In this document: positions 25,994 to 35,033 of the stretch, in pieces | How positions within the stretch are numbered: the stretch's first letter is position 1 | How the letters are laid out: each line of letters begins with the position of its first letter | NCBI GenBank assembly: GCA_029547745.1 | Contig: JAKPOQ010000023.1 | Coordinates: 1 to 60,413 of the forward strand | DNA from: Actinomycetes bacterium | GTDB taxonomy: Bacteria; Actinomycetota; Thermoleophilia; UBA2241 | DNA length: 60,413 nt | Direction of reading: 5' to 3' | Program-made: the position numbers and the translations under genes | Notes under the pieces: model-generated | What the model was told of the DNA's origin: nothing | The model's input: the letters and a program-made list of their open reading frames with translations, nothing else | Databases searched by the model: none

Positions 25994-27256
25994 ATGAGTC
26001 CCCCGGGTCTCGGATCGAAGCGCCGGTTCGGCGAGCGGCTCGACGTCTTGGGCCTGCCCGACTTCCGGCGCGTCTTTCTTGCTCAGTCGGTGTCCGTGTT
26101 CGGCGACGGCATCACGCCCGTCGCCCTGACGTTCGCCGTGCTCGGCCTCACCGGATCGGGCACCGATCTCGGCCTCGTCCTCGCCGCCCAGAGCCTGCCG
26201 CTCGCCGCCCTCGCCCTGGTCGGCGGCGTGTGGGCCGACCGTCTGCCCCGGCAGAAGGTCATGGTCGCGAGCGACCTGACGCGCGCTACCGTCCAGGCGG
26301 TCACGGCCGTGCTGCTCCTGAGCGGCGCCGCGCAGGTGTGGCAACTGGCGCTGCTCGCCGCCGTGCACGGCGGCGCCGAGGCCTTCTTCCGCCCCTCCGC
26401 CGGCGCACTGCTGCCGCAGATCGTGCCCGGGGCCAGTCTGCAGAGGGCGAACGCACTCATGGGCATGAGTGACAACTTCGGCTGGATGGTCGGTCCGGCC
26501 GTGGCCGGAACACTGGTGGCCGTCGTCGGCGCCGGCGGCGCGATCGCCGTGGACGCGGCCACTTTCTTGGTCAGTGCCGCCTTTCTGGCCGGGGTTCGCC
26601 CGCCGACGCTCGCCAGGAGCCGCGCCACGCAGAGCTTCGTCGCCGAGCTGCGCAACGGCTGGCGCGAGGTCCGCTCCCGCACCTGGCTGTGGGCGATGTT
26701 GCTGCGAGCCTGCCTTGTCCTCTGCATCGTCATCGCTCCGTTCCAGGTCCTGGGCCCTCTCGGACTGACGCAGCAGGGGTACACCGCGGCCGCCTGGGGA
26801 TGGGTCACGGCCGTCTTCAGCCTCGGGATGATCATCGGGGCGGCGATCGCCTTCCGCTACCGGCCGGAACGGCCGATGATCACCGTCACCCTGACGGGGG
26901 CGACGGCGCTCGCCTCGCCACTCGTCCTGGCGCTGGGCGGGGGTCCGTGGTCGCTGGGCGCCGTCCAGGCCGTACGCGGCATCGCCATCGGCGTGCTGAC
27001 CGCGGTGTGGAACACCGCCCTGCAGACCGAGATCGAGGACGAGGCCCTGGGCCGCGTCGTCGCCTGGGACTGGATGTCCTCGCTGGCGCTGTGGCCGGCG
27101 GGGCTGGCGCTGGCCGGCCCCCTCGCCGAAGCGCTCGGCGTGACGACCACGTCGTGGTTGTCGTTCGGGCTCGGGACGCTGGCGGCGTTCTGGGTCCTGG
27201 GCGTGCGTGACGTCTGGCGCATGCGCACGCGGCCCCGGGTGACGCCTGCGGGCTGA
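25994..27256 (+). CDS. MFS transporter
   Basis: A 420-residue major facilitator with about 12 membrane helices. The loop 2-3 motif reads GGVWADRLPRQKVM, close to the family GxxxDRxGRR signature. The sequence LLPQIVPGASLQRANALMG is typical of the DHA3/enterobactin-exporter-like branch that exports drugs or siderophores. ATG 25994 follows the DUF1059 gene by 48 nt. Confidence 0.87.
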   Translation: MSPPGLGSKRRFGERLDVLGLPDFRRVFLAQSVSVFGDGITPVALTFAVLGLTGSGTDLGLVLAAQSLPLAALALVGGVWADRLPRQKVMVASDLTRATVQAVTAVLLLSGAAQVWQLALLAAVHGGAEAFFRPSAGALLPQIVPGASLQRANALMGMSDNFGWMVGPAVAGTLVAVVGAGGAIAVDAATFLVSAAFLAGVRPPTLARSRATQSFVAELRNGWREVRSRTWLWAMLLRACLVLCIVIAPFQVLGPLGLTQQGYTAAAWGWVTAVFSLGMIIGAAIAFRYRPERPMITVTLTGATALASPLVLALGGGPWSLGAVQAVRGIAIGVLTAVWNTALQTEIEDEALGRVVAWDWMSSLALWPAGLALAGPLAEALGVTTTSWLSFGLGTLAAFWVLGVRDVWRMRTRPRVTPAG

Positions 27257-27537
27257 GCGGACTCGGCCATTCCAGTCCAGCCCCGACGCGATGAGCGCGG
27301 TGAAGGCCGAGCTGTGCGCGTATGCCTTCATGCGGCCGTCGCTGGACGCTCACACGGATGTAACACCGCCCGGGCACACTCCATGTGCCATGCGCAAGCA
27401 GACGACACACAGGCGGGTGCGACTCCTGAAGTCGTACTTCGACGGCGGCGGCCTCGATGAGCTCGCCGAGGCGCTGCGAGGTGAGACGCCGACCCGGCGA
27501 CCCGCTCAGTGGGCCGACCGCATCGGCGGACCGGCCG
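27257..27537. other. Convergent intergenic region, possible gene remnant
   Basis: About 280 bases. A plus-strand frame from ATG 27390 reads MRKQTTHRRVRLLKSYFDGG, then LDELAEALRGETP, more protein-like than the usual shadow, but it soon runs antisense into the MMPL gene and turns Arg/Ser-rich. I take it for a remnant or spacer. No clear terminator hairpin. Confidence 0.35.
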
Positions 27538-29766
27538 TCACGGACGCGCGGTCTGCCGGACTGCTTCGCCGGCGCGCGCCTCGCCGAACACACTCGTCAA
27601 GAACCGGCCGAGCCGACGCGGCAGATACCAGGAGACACCGCCGAACACGGTCATCGCCGTCGGCACGATGACCATCCGCACGATCGTCGCGTCGATCGCG
27701 ATCGCTACCGCGAGCCCAAAACCGAGCTGCTGAAAGATCGACAAGTCGCCGATCGCCATGCCGGCGAACACAGCGACCATGATGGCCGCCGCCCCGGTGA
27801 TGATGCCACCGGTAGACCCCACACCGCAGACCACGGCCTCGGCCGTGTCTCCGGTCTGATCGTAGCGCTCCCGGATCCGACTGAGCAGAAACACGTAGTA
27901 GTCCGTCGAGAGACCGAAGAGGACACAGAACATGAGCAGCGGAAGCCACGCGAGAATACGCTCCACCTGCGTGAAACCCAGCATCTCAGCGCCCACTCCT
28001 TCCTGAAAGACGAGCGTCACGAGACCATACGACGCTCCCACAGAAAGAAGGTTCATGGCTATCGCCTGGACGGCGATGACGAGAGATCGGAACGCGACCA
28101 GGAGGAGCATGAAACTCAACCCGAGCACGACACCGATGACCCACGGCGTGAACGTCGAGATCATGTCGATGGCATCCGCATACAGGGCCGGCGAGCCCCC
28201 GATGAGGACCTTCACCGGAGCCAGGGCCTCGGCCACGGGCGCGACCCTCTCGCGCAGATCGTGCACGGCGTCCATGGCCGCACCGCTGGTCACATCGGCG
28301 TTGACCGCGAGCTCGACGACAGCGAGGTCACCTGCGGGCGCAGCCTCGTAGCCGATCACCGAGAAGCGGTCGTCGGCCGTCACAAGGTCGTCGGCCCGCT
28401 TCAAGAGCGCCTTGGTGCGCGGGTCCGACAGGTCACCTTCGACAGTGAGGAGGATCGGTGACCCGAGCCCGGCGGAGAAATCACGCCGCAATATGGTAAA
28501 CGCCTGCTTGGCGACCGTGGAGTCAGGGAACTCCTGCATGCCTCCCATCCCCATCTTCATGCCGAAGAGCGGGAGGCTGAGCAGGACGAGTGCGCCGCAG
28601 CCCACGATCAAGCCTATGAGCGGGCGGCGCATCATGGCACGTGCCGCGCGCGCCCACAAGCCATCAGGCGTACTACGCGTCTGGACATAGCACTGCGCAC
28701 GGCGGAGCCGTCCGCAGTCCACCCGTTCGCCGAGGCAGCGGAAGACGGCCGGCAAGAGAGTCAGCGCAGCTGCGACTGTAGCGGCCACGACGAAGATGGC
28801 GCCAGCCCCGAGGCTCGTCAGTATCGAATACGGAACGATGAGCATCCCGGTGAGAGCCAACACCACGATGCCCCCGCTGAAGGAGACTGCCCGGCCGGCC
28901 GTCGCCGCCGCCCTTGAGATCGCGGCACCGACGTCATGGCCTGCTCGTCGCTCTTCGCGGAAGCGTGACACGATGAGCAGCGAGTAGTCGATGCCGAGTG
29001 CAAGGCCCATCACCGTGACGATGTTCACGGCGAACACGGACACCTCGAACCACTCACTCATCGCTACGGTGAGCGCCAGAGCGACAGGTATGGCGACGGC
29101 GGCGAGCGCCAGAGGGACGAGCGAGGCTACCAAGGCTCCCGAGACGACCATCAGGATGGCGATCGCCACGGGCACGCCGATCCGCTCGCCGCGACGTAAG
29201 TCAGATCCCGCAAGAGCACGCAGTTCGAGGCCCCATGTGGCGCTGCCTGTCACCGCCACCGAGAAGCCGTCATGGCCGTCGGCCTCGCGGACCAGGTCGT
29301 ACAGCGGCTGCACATGAGCCTCCGCATCACTCGCGTTGCCGGCAAGAGTCACGAGGATCAACGCGCTGCGCCCGTCCCGGGAGATCAGCGCCGCAGCATC
29401 TTCTTCGTTCCTGAACGAGCGTACCTCGGCGATGTCTCTCGGCCCGATGGCCGCGATGCTCTCGGACAGCTCATCGATACGGCGCATCAGTGCTTTGCGT
29501 ACCCCGCCCGCTTGTTCTGCCGCCGCGCTCACGACCACGACCTCAGTGTCGGCCGCGATGCCGGGAAGACGAGCGGCGACGAGGCGTTCGACTTGCTTCG
29601 CTTCAGGAGTCGTCAAGAAATCGTCGGTCGCCGCGAGGGCGTCGCCCCAAGCCAGATATACGAACACGCAGGCGACAGCGGCGGCCAACCAGATCGCGAC
29701 CATGAGACGGGGGCGCTGCGCAGACAGACCGGCGAGGCGCGCAGCCGACGCGAGGCGATGGGTCAC
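27538..29766 (-). CDS. MMPL/RND-superfamily membrane transporter
   Basis: A 742-residue MMPL-type exporter with two repeats of one membrane helix, a large extracytoplasmic loop and five helices. The proton-relay region of helix 4 reads GLALGIDYSLLIVSRFREE in the first half and LFGLSTDYYVFLLSRIRER in the second. Such proteins move lipids or toxic compounds out of actinobacterial cells. GTG 29766 is the start: its G is also the last base of the TetR stop (TAGTG), so translation is coupled. Controlled, probably, by the TetR gene upstream. Confidence 0.9.
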   Translation of the reverse strand: MTHRLASAARLAGLSAQRPRLMVAIWLAAAVACVFVYLAWGDALAATDDFLTTPEAKQVERLVAARLPGIAADTEVVVVSAAAEQAGGVRKALMRRIDELSESIAAIGPRDIAEVRSFRNEEDAAALISRDGRSALILVTLAGNASDAEAHVQPLYDLVREADGHDGFSVAVTGSATWGLELRALAGSDLRRGERIGVPVAIAILMVVSGALVASLVPLALAAVAIPVALALTVAMSEWFEVSVFAVNIVTVMGLALGIDYSLLIVSRFREERRAGHDVGAAISRAAATAGRAVSFSGGIVVLALTGMLIVPYSILTSLGAGAIFVVAATVAAALTLLPAVFRCLGERVDCGRLRRAQCYVQTRSTPDGLWARAARAMMRRPLIGLIVGCGALVLLSLPLFGMKMGMGGMQEFPDSTVAKQAFTILRRDFSAGLGSPILLTVEGDLSDPRTKALLKRADDLVTADDRFSVIGYEAAPAGDLAVVELAVNADVTSGAAMDAVHDLRERVAPVAEALAPVKVLIGGSPALYADAIDMISTFTPWVIGVVLGLSFMLLLVAFRSLVIAVQAIAMNLLSVGASYGLVTLVFQEGVGAEMLGFTQVERILAWLPLLMFCVLFGLSTDYYVFLLSRIRERYDQTGDTAEAVVCGVGSTGGIITGAAAIMVAVFAGMAIGDLSIFQQLGFGLAVAIAIDATIVRMVIVPTAMTVFGGVSWYLPRRLGRFLTSVFGEARAGEAVRQTARP

Positions 29767-30542
29767 TACATCCCCCGAGCCGGGCGTGCGCCGGCCCAGT
29801 CGCCTCCCAGACCGGTGAGGTAAGCGCGGATCAGCCCCCGCACACGCTCGTCGGAGACTCCGCCGTGCAGCTCGCGCAAGCCCTCGACCGCCACGAGTCC
29901 ATGGACGAAGGCCCAAATGCTCAAGATCACCAGCATCACGTCCTTCTCGGCGATGCGAAAGGTGCCGTCGGCCATGCCCTCCGTGAGCGCAGACTCAAGC
30001 AGGCGGAAGACCCCCTCCGGGGCGAGGAACGACTCGTCGGGCTCGGCGAGGTCGCGGGGTTCCATAGCGGTGACGCTGTCGAACAGCAGCTTCTCCTCGC
30101 GCGCGTGGTCGCGCGCGAAGTGCACGTACGCCGCCCCCATAGCTACGATGCGCTCTGCCGGCGACGATGAGCTGCGCAGGCGCGCAAGGTAGCCATCCAG
30201 GACATCGACACTCAGACGTGTCAGCGCAAGAAGGATCTCCCGCCGTCCACCCTCGAAGTATCGGTACAGCGCTGATGGAGTGAAGTGGGTGCGCCGGGCG
30301 ATCTCGCGCACCGTAAGGTGGTCTGCACCCTGCTCGACGACGATCTGACGCGCCGCCGCGATGATCTCGTCGCGGGTCTCCTGGCGGCGAAGATCCCGCC
30401 GTCTGACGGCGGCCGCTGCAGACTCGCGCCCGCGGCTCCTCACAGAAGCCGGGAGCGCCGGCCCCCGTGTCTTCTTCCCGGCGCTATGTGAACGCTGTTC
30501 GCCCATGTGACCCATGTTCGCGTTGTGAACGGCCTTCACCAT
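29766..30542 (-). CDS. TetR-family regulator
   Basis: A TetR-type repressor. Helix-turn-helix: EIIAAARQIVVEQGADHLTVREIARRTHFTPSALYRYFEGGRREIL, then a helical ligand domain with FVHGLVAVEGLRELHG (TetR_C_13/WHG-like). The ORF-track start gives 258 residues, but the first 33 codons contain two operator-like repeats and no ribosome site. A GTG at 30443 (VRSRGRESAAAAVRRRDL) would give 225 residues and put the operators upstream. It probably controls itself and the MMPL gene. Confidence 0.88.
   Translation of the reverse strand: MVKAVHNANMGHMGEQRSHSAGKKTRGPALPASVRSRGRESAAAAVRRRDLRRQETRDEIIAAARQIVVEQGADHLTVREIARRTHFTPSALYRYFEGGRREILLALTRLSVDVLDGYLARLRSSSSPAERIVAMGAAYVHFARDHAREEKLLFDSVTAMEPRDLAEPDESFLAPEGVFRLLESALTEGMADGTFRIAEKDVMLVILSIWAFVHGLVAVEGLRELHGGVSDERVRGLIRAYLTGLGGDWAGARPARGM
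30488..30539. promoter_or_regulatory. Probable TetR operators
   Basis: GTGAAC-GCT-GTTCGC (30488-30502) and GTTCGC-GTT-GTGAAC (30516-30530) are 15-bp inverted repeats with one mismatch each; GTGAA-CGGCC-TTCAC (30525-30539) is a perfect 5-bp one. They cluster before the TetR helix-turn-helix, as expected for autoregulation. Confidence 0.55.
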
Positions 30543-30730
30543 ATGCTCTGACGCCCGCCCTCGTCAACAATCCCGCTCGGCAGCGGTCGGGGGCCACACA
30601 CCCGAGAGCGCTCCCCGGTGTCAGGCGCGCTCTCACGGGCTATGCTTCTCCAAGGCCCGTGCGGGCGCGCCGCGCAGGCGAGCCGGCCCATGGTCGTGGC
30701 GCGCCGACGCGGCGAGGACGAAGGAGTGAC

Positions 30731-31726
30731 ATGCCCCTCGGAGGGTTCTGCGAGACCTGCGGACGCTGGGTCTGGGTCACCGCCTACGGCGACTGCGAGA
30801 ACGGCCATCCAGCCGCCCAGGTCCGCGACGTCCAGCAGCTTCGACCGCTGGAGGTCGCGCCGCCCGGTCCCGGGGACGTGTATCGGGCCCAACTCGCCCA
30901 CCGCCGGGGCCGCTGGTGGTGGCGGTACTCGGCCTGGATCCTGTGGACGTTCGTCCCCGGGCTCTCGTGGCTCGGCTACTTCTACATCGGGACCCGTGGG
31001 CGCAGAGCGGAATGGATCGCCTCGGGTCTCGTCTACCTGCTCGTCGCGGTCATGTCCATCGGCCTCGCCTTCAGCGGCTACCTCGGCGTGGCGCTCGCGG
31101 TCCTCGCCCTGAGCCAGGGAGTCTCGATCCTCCAGGCCTTCCTCGTGCGCCCGCAGTTCCGTGCCCTGATGTTCGGCGACGCCCCCGCCGGCAGCCTGCC
31201 GGCGCCGCCGCCGTTGCTGCCCGCGGCAGACCGGGCGGCCCTGCCCAAGGGGACCGACGCCGGCGCCGCCCAGGTGATCACCGCGGCCCAGACTCGGGTC
31301 GACGGCATCCTCGAGGCCGCCGAAGGCATCCCGCGCCCGGAGGTCCGCGACCGCGTCGCCCGCCTCTGCGCGTCCGCCGAGAAGATCCTCGCCGAGCTGA
31401 CTCGAGAGCCCCGGCAGATCGACCTGGCGCGCGCCTTCCTCACGTACTACCTCGAGGCCGCCTACCGCATCGTCCGCGGCTACGCGGGGCTCGTCGCCCG
31501 GAGCACGACGGCGCCTGGCTTGCAGGAGACGCTGACGCGAGCCGAGACGTCCCTCGACGCCATCCAGCAGGCCTTCGACAAGCAGTTGGCCGATCTGCTA
31601 GAGCACGAGGTCATCGACCTCGACAGCGAGGTCTCGCTCCTCGAGAAGACCGTCCAGATGGACAACCTGATGAGCCCGGCGGCCCGGCCGTCCGGCGCCG
31701 ACACGACCACGGGGAGAACGACATGA
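30731..31726 (+). CDS. Zinc-ribbon, XpaC-like membrane protein
   Basis: A 331-residue protein. The N terminus has a Cys/His knuckle (GFCETCGRWVWVTAYGDCENGHP), then three hydrophobic segments (about 70-145), and a helical C-terminal region with LTYYLEAAYRIVRGYAGL and LEHEVIDLDSEVSLLEKTVQMD, the pattern of XpaC-type (5-bromo-4-chloroindolyl phosphate hydrolysis) proteins. XpaC and TelA are usually neighbours, as here. AAGGAG precedes the ATG; the stop overlaps the telA start (ATGA). Exact role unknown, envelope stress or tellurite resistance likely. Confidence 0.8.
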   Translation: MPLGGFCETCGRWVWVTAYGDCENGHPAAQVRDVQQLRPLEVAPPGPGDVYRAQLAHRRGRWWWRYSAWILWTFVPGLSWLGYFYIGTRGRRAEWIASGLVYLLVAVMSIGLAFSGYLGVALAVLALSQGVSILQAFLVRPQFRALMFGDAPAGSLPAPPPLLPAADRAALPKGTDAGAAQVITAAQTRVDGILEAAEGIPRPEVRDRVARLCASAEKILAELTREPRQIDLARAFLTYYLEAAYRIVRGYAGLVARSTTAPGLQETLTRAETSLDAIQQAFDKQLADLLEHEVIDLDSEVSLLEKTVQMDNLMSPAARPSGADTTTGRTT

Positions 31727-32895
31727 CCGACGATACCGCTTCGACCGGGCCGCGCGCGCCTCAGAACGCCGGCGCGGCGGCGCCAAGGAAGAGCGACGCG
31801 GCGGTGGGGGCGCCGGCGTTCGCCGGCGCCCCCACCGCCGCCCCCTCGGCGGGCGACCTCTCGCCGGCCGCGCTCGCCAAGGTCGAGGAGATCAAGCGGA
31901 CGGTCGACGTCCGCGACCCGCAGATGGTGATCCAGTTCGGGCTGCCGGCGCAGAACAAGCTCGCGACGTTCTCCGACAGCCTGCTCGCCGATATCAGGAC
32001 GAAGGACACGGGCGAGGCCGGCGAGGCCCTCGCCGAGCTCCTCACCAAGGTGAAGGAGCTCGACGTCGACAGCCTCGCCGCCGGCTCGCCCGGGGCCCGC
32101 ATCCCCCTCGTCGGCCGCTTCCTCGACGCGTTCAAGAAGTTCAACAACCGCTACAAGAAGATCTCGGCCAACGTCGAGCGCCTGCTCGACGGCCTCGAGC
32201 GCGCCCGCATGGGCCTGCTCAAGGACGTCACCGTGCTCGAGAAGATGTATGAGCTCAACCTCGAGTACCTGGGCCAACTCGACCTCTACATCGCCGCCGG
32301 CGACGAGATCCTCGCCGACCTGCAGACCAACCAGCTCCCGGCCCTCGAGGCCCAGGCGCGCGAGTCCGGCGACCCGCTCGTCGCCCAGCAGCTCACCGAC
32401 TTCCGCCAGGCGATGGCGCGCTTCGAGCGCCGCGTCCACGACCTCAAGCTCACGCGGATGATCGCCATCCAGACGGCGCCTCAGATCCGCCTCATCCAGG
32501 ACAACGACCAGAACCTCGTCGAGAAGATCCAGAGCTCGATCACGAACACCATCCCGCTCTGGAAGAACCAGATCGTCATCGCCCTGAGCCTCTACCGCCA
32601 GCAGCAGGCGCTCGAGCTGCAGAAAGAAGTCACCGACACCGCCAACGAGCTGCTCGCCAAGAACGCCGAGCTGCTGAAGACCGGGGCGGCCAAGGTCGGC
32701 CGCGAGGTCGAGCGCGGCATCGTCGACGTCGAGACCCTGAAGAAGGCCAACGATGACCTCATCGCCACCCTCGAGGAGACGATCAGGATCCAGGAAGAGG
32801 GCCACCAGAAGCGCATCGCCGCCGAGAGCGAGCTGGTGCGCATGCAGGCCGACCTCAAGCAGAAGCTGGTGTCGCTGCAAAGCAAGCGTGCCTGA
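31723..32895 (+). CDS. TelA-like toxic anion resistance protein
   Basis: A 390-residue, mostly helical soluble protein of the TelA family: FSDSLLADIRTKDTGEAGEAL, FNNRYKKISANVERLLDGLERAR, IAIQTAPQIRLIQDNDQNLVEKIQ and LWKNQIVIALSLYRQQQAL are characteristic. TelA homologues are linked to tellurite and cell-envelope stress resistance, mechanism unknown. The first 45 residues are Ala/Pro-rich and not conserved; DNA coding for part of it (31798-31841) is a 21-bp perfect hairpin with a 2-nt loop. Confidence 0.92.
   Translation: MTDDTASTGPRAPQNAGAAAPRKSDAAVGAPAFAGAPTAAPSAGDLSPAALAKVEEIKRTVDVRDPQMVIQFGLPAQNKLATFSDSLLADIRTKDTGEAGEALAELLTKVKELDVDSLAAGSPGARIPLVGRFLDAFKKFNNRYKKISANVERLLDGLERARMGLLKDVTVLEKMYELNLEYLGQLDLYIAAGDEILADLQTNQLPALEAQARESGDPLVAQQLTDFRQAMARFERRVHDLKLTRMIAIQTAPQIRLIQDNDQNLVEKIQSSITNTIPLWKNQIVIALSLYRQQQALELQKEVTDTANELLAKNAELLKTGAAKVGREVERGIVDVETLKKANDDLIATLEETIRIQEEGHQKRIAAESELVRMQADLKQKLVSLQSKRA
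31798..31841 (+). repeat. 21-bp inverted repeat inside the start of telA
   Basis: Arms 31798-31818 and 31821-31841 are exact complements around loop TT (core GGTGGGGGCGCCGGCG). It lies 72 nt after the xpaC-like stop and encodes codons 26-40 of telA, an Ala/Gly/Pro linker. Confidence 0.85.
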
Positions 32896-32929
32896 GCGCG
32901 GGCCCTGCCCGGAAGCTGCGACGCGCGGG

Positions 32930-34039
32930 CTACGACTGCGGCGGGCCCTCGAGGCCCGCCGGCGCCTCCCGCTCGTCGGACGCCCCGGCGGTCGGCTCGC
33001 CCGCCCCCGACGTCCGCGCCATGAACGCCGCCAGCACAGCCTCGTCGTCCTCGGCGTCCAGGTAGGGCTCGACCTCATGCAGCACACCGCGAAGCACCGG
33101 GTCCGATGCGAGGACCTGTCCGGGCGGCACCCTCGTGAGCGCCAGCTTGGCGTCGAGGTCCGCGCGACGCGTGCGCAGCCCGTCGACCGCGGCCATCAGA
33201 CGCCGCCAAGCCGAGACGTAGTCCTTGGACAGGTCGGGGGCCTCATCGGGGTGTACGAACGGTCCTTCGGCGGCGGCAACTTCGTCGTGGAGTCGCGCGC
33301 TCTCGGCCGCCGAGGCCTCCGCATAGGCGGCCTCGGCGGCCAGTACCTCCTGCGCGGCAGACCGAAGCGCGGCCGCCGCCTCGCCCGCCGCCATCATGCC
33401 GGCAAACGGTTGCATCATGGCCGTGCCGAACTGGCGGCGGGCCGCCTCCGGGGCGACCGGTGGCGGCGCCGAGCACCCCGGACACGGGGCGCTGGCGCCG
33501 GTCAGCCGTCCACAGTCCGGGCAGCGGCGCATCGCCCCCGGAATGACCGCGGCCACCTCGGCGGGCACGTTCAGCGTGCGCACGACGAGCGTCCCTCCGA
33601 GAAGGTCGCCGATGCGCTGTCGGCCGGGCGTCATGAGGACGACGGCGGCCCCGGGCAGTCCGAGGAAGAACAAGTCGAGCGGCCGGATGCAGTTGCGGAT
33701 GAGCGAGCGCGACCAGCCGCACGGCGTCCCGTCCTGGACCCTGATGACGTGCATGCCCAAGGCGAGCTTCCCTAGCGTGCGCCCCCACGCCCCTTCACAG
33801 ATGAGGAAGTACGCGAACAGGATGATGGTGATGGTGATGCCGGAGCCCGACTGCATCAGGTCGCGGATCGCCGCTTGGTCGAAGCTCGACAACGTCAGCC
33901 CTTTAATCAGCCCCAGCGCCCCGAGCACCATGGTCAACACGGCCACGATGAAGCTGTCCATGAGATAGGCCACGGCCCGCGGCAGCACGGACTGGGGCAG
34001 AAAGTACTCGGCTGGGCGTTGTTGCGTCGACTCAGGCAT
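32930..34039 (-). CDS. RDD-domain membrane protein with zinc ribbon
   Basis: A 369-residue protein from ATG 34039. The RDD domain (PRAVAYLMDSFIVAVLTMVLGALG, EGAWGRTLGKLALGMHVIRVQDG, PGRQRIGDLLGGTLVVR) spans the first 170 residues with three membrane helices. A zinc ribbon follows, CPDCGRLTG...CPGC, then an Ala-rich helical region. It converges with the XpaC-like and telA genes, and both this protein and the XpaC-like one pair membrane helices with a Cys knuckle. An alternative GTG start lies 27 nt upstream. Confidence 0.82.
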   Translation of the reverse strand: MPESTQQRPAEYFLPQSVLPRAVAYLMDSFIVAVLTMVLGALGLIKGLTLSSFDQAAIRDLMQSGSGITITIILFAYFLICEGAWGRTLGKLALGMHVIRVQDGTPCGWSRSLIRNCIRPLDLFFLGLPGAAVVLMTPGRQRIGDLLGGTLVVRTLNVPAEVAAVIPGAMRRCPDCGRLTGASAPCPGCSAPPPVAPEAARRQFGTAMMQPFAGMMAAGEAAAALRSAAQEVLAAEAAYAEASAAESARLHDEVAAAEGPFVHPDEAPDLSKDYVSAWRRLMAAVDGLRTRRADLDAKLALTRVPPGQVLASDPVLRGVLHEVEPYLDAEDDEAVLAAFMARTSGAGEPTAGASDEREAPAGLEGPPQS

Positions 34040-34197
34040 GGAGCCGCCATAGTACCTCGGCGGCACGCGACATGCCGCCGGGCCATCAGGGCGCCGCGCC
34101 GTCGGGTGATCTCATGCGCCGTCACAAGATCGGTTCCGCCGTTCCGGAGGCCCGTCCCCCACACAGGGCCGGCCGCGCTCCCGGTTACACTTGGACG

Positions 34198-34950
34198 ATG
34201 GACACACGTGCCCAACGCTCACCCGCGAAGTGGGAGTCGTGGAATCCCGTCACCGGCTGCACCAAGGTCTCCGACGGTTGCCGGCACTGCTATGCGGAAC
34301 GGTTCGCCGAACGCTGGCGCGGCATCCCCGGCCACCACTACGAGCACGGCTTCGACCTGCAGCTTCGCCCGGAACGCCTCGTACTGCCCCTACGCTGGAA
34401 GCGGCCGCGGCGCGTCTTCGTCGACTCCATGAGCGACCTCTTCCACGAGGGCATCCCGGACAACTATGTGCGCGCCGTGTTCAGCGTCATGGAGCGGGCG
34501 CCGCAGCACGTCTTCCACGTGCTCACGAAGCGACCCGAACGGATGCTGGCGCTGGCACCGTCGCTGCCCTGGCCGGCGAACGTCTGGATGGGGGTGACGG
34601 TCGAGAGCGGCCGCTACGCGGCGCGGGCGGATGCCCTGCGCCGCGTCCCGGCCGCGATCCGTCACGTCTCGGCCGAGCCGCTGCTCGGGCCGCTCGACGC
34701 GCTTGACCTGACGGACATCGACCTCGTGATCGCCGGCGGCGAGTCAGGACCGGGGCGCAGGCCTCCGCAGCCTGGATGGCTGCGCAGCCTGCGCGACCGC
34801 TGCCTCACCGCCAGCGTCGCCTTCACGTTCAAGGGCTGGGGCGGGTCCTCGCAGACGTCGGGCGGCCGCCTGCTCGACGGCGTCGAGTGGAACCAGTCGC
34901 CGCTCGTCGCGGCCGCCCCCGGCGGCCCCGTCCAGCAGCCGCTCTTCTGA
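34198..34950 (+). CDS. DUF5131 (phage Gp37/Gp68 family) protein
   Basis: A 250-residue protein with the family signature WNPVTGCTKVSDGCRHCYAERFA, a radical-SAM-like arrangement of three Cys (C-x6-C-x2-CY) that probably binds a metal or Fe-S cluster. Other family blocks: VFVDSMSDLFHEGIPDNYV, HVFHVLTKRPERM, NVWMGVTVES, SAEPLLGPL and VIAGGESGPGRR. Found in phages and bacteria; reaction unknown. No phage genes surround it. Confidence 0.9.
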   Translation: MDTRAQRSPAKWESWNPVTGCTKVSDGCRHCYAERFAERWRGIPGHHYEHGFDLQLRPERLVLPLRWKRPRRVFVDSMSDLFHEGIPDNYVRAVFSVMERAPQHVFHVLTKRPERMLALAPSLPWPANVWMGVTVESGRYAARADALRRVPAAIRHVSAEPLLGPLDALDLTDIDLVIAGGESGPGRRPPQPGWLRSLRDRCLTASVAFTFKGWGGSSQTSGGRLLDGVEWNQSPLVAAAPGGPVQQPLF

Positions 34951-35033
34951 GGGCCGTCTGCCCGTCGCCCCAGCGCCGCTCCCGAAGAGGGCGGCCGACG
35001 GGCTCGTCCCAGCGCCGCTCCCGAAGACGGCGC

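Noticed and set aside
26360-26380. 20-bp palindrome CGCCGCCGTGCACGGCGGCG in the MFS gene
   Set aside because: No loop, mid-gene and made of common Ala/Gly codons; chance is likely at this G+C.
34198-34950. Prophage fragment suggested by the Gp37/Gp68-family gene
   Set aside because: The family is also chromosomal, and no other phage-like gene or attachment repeat is near.
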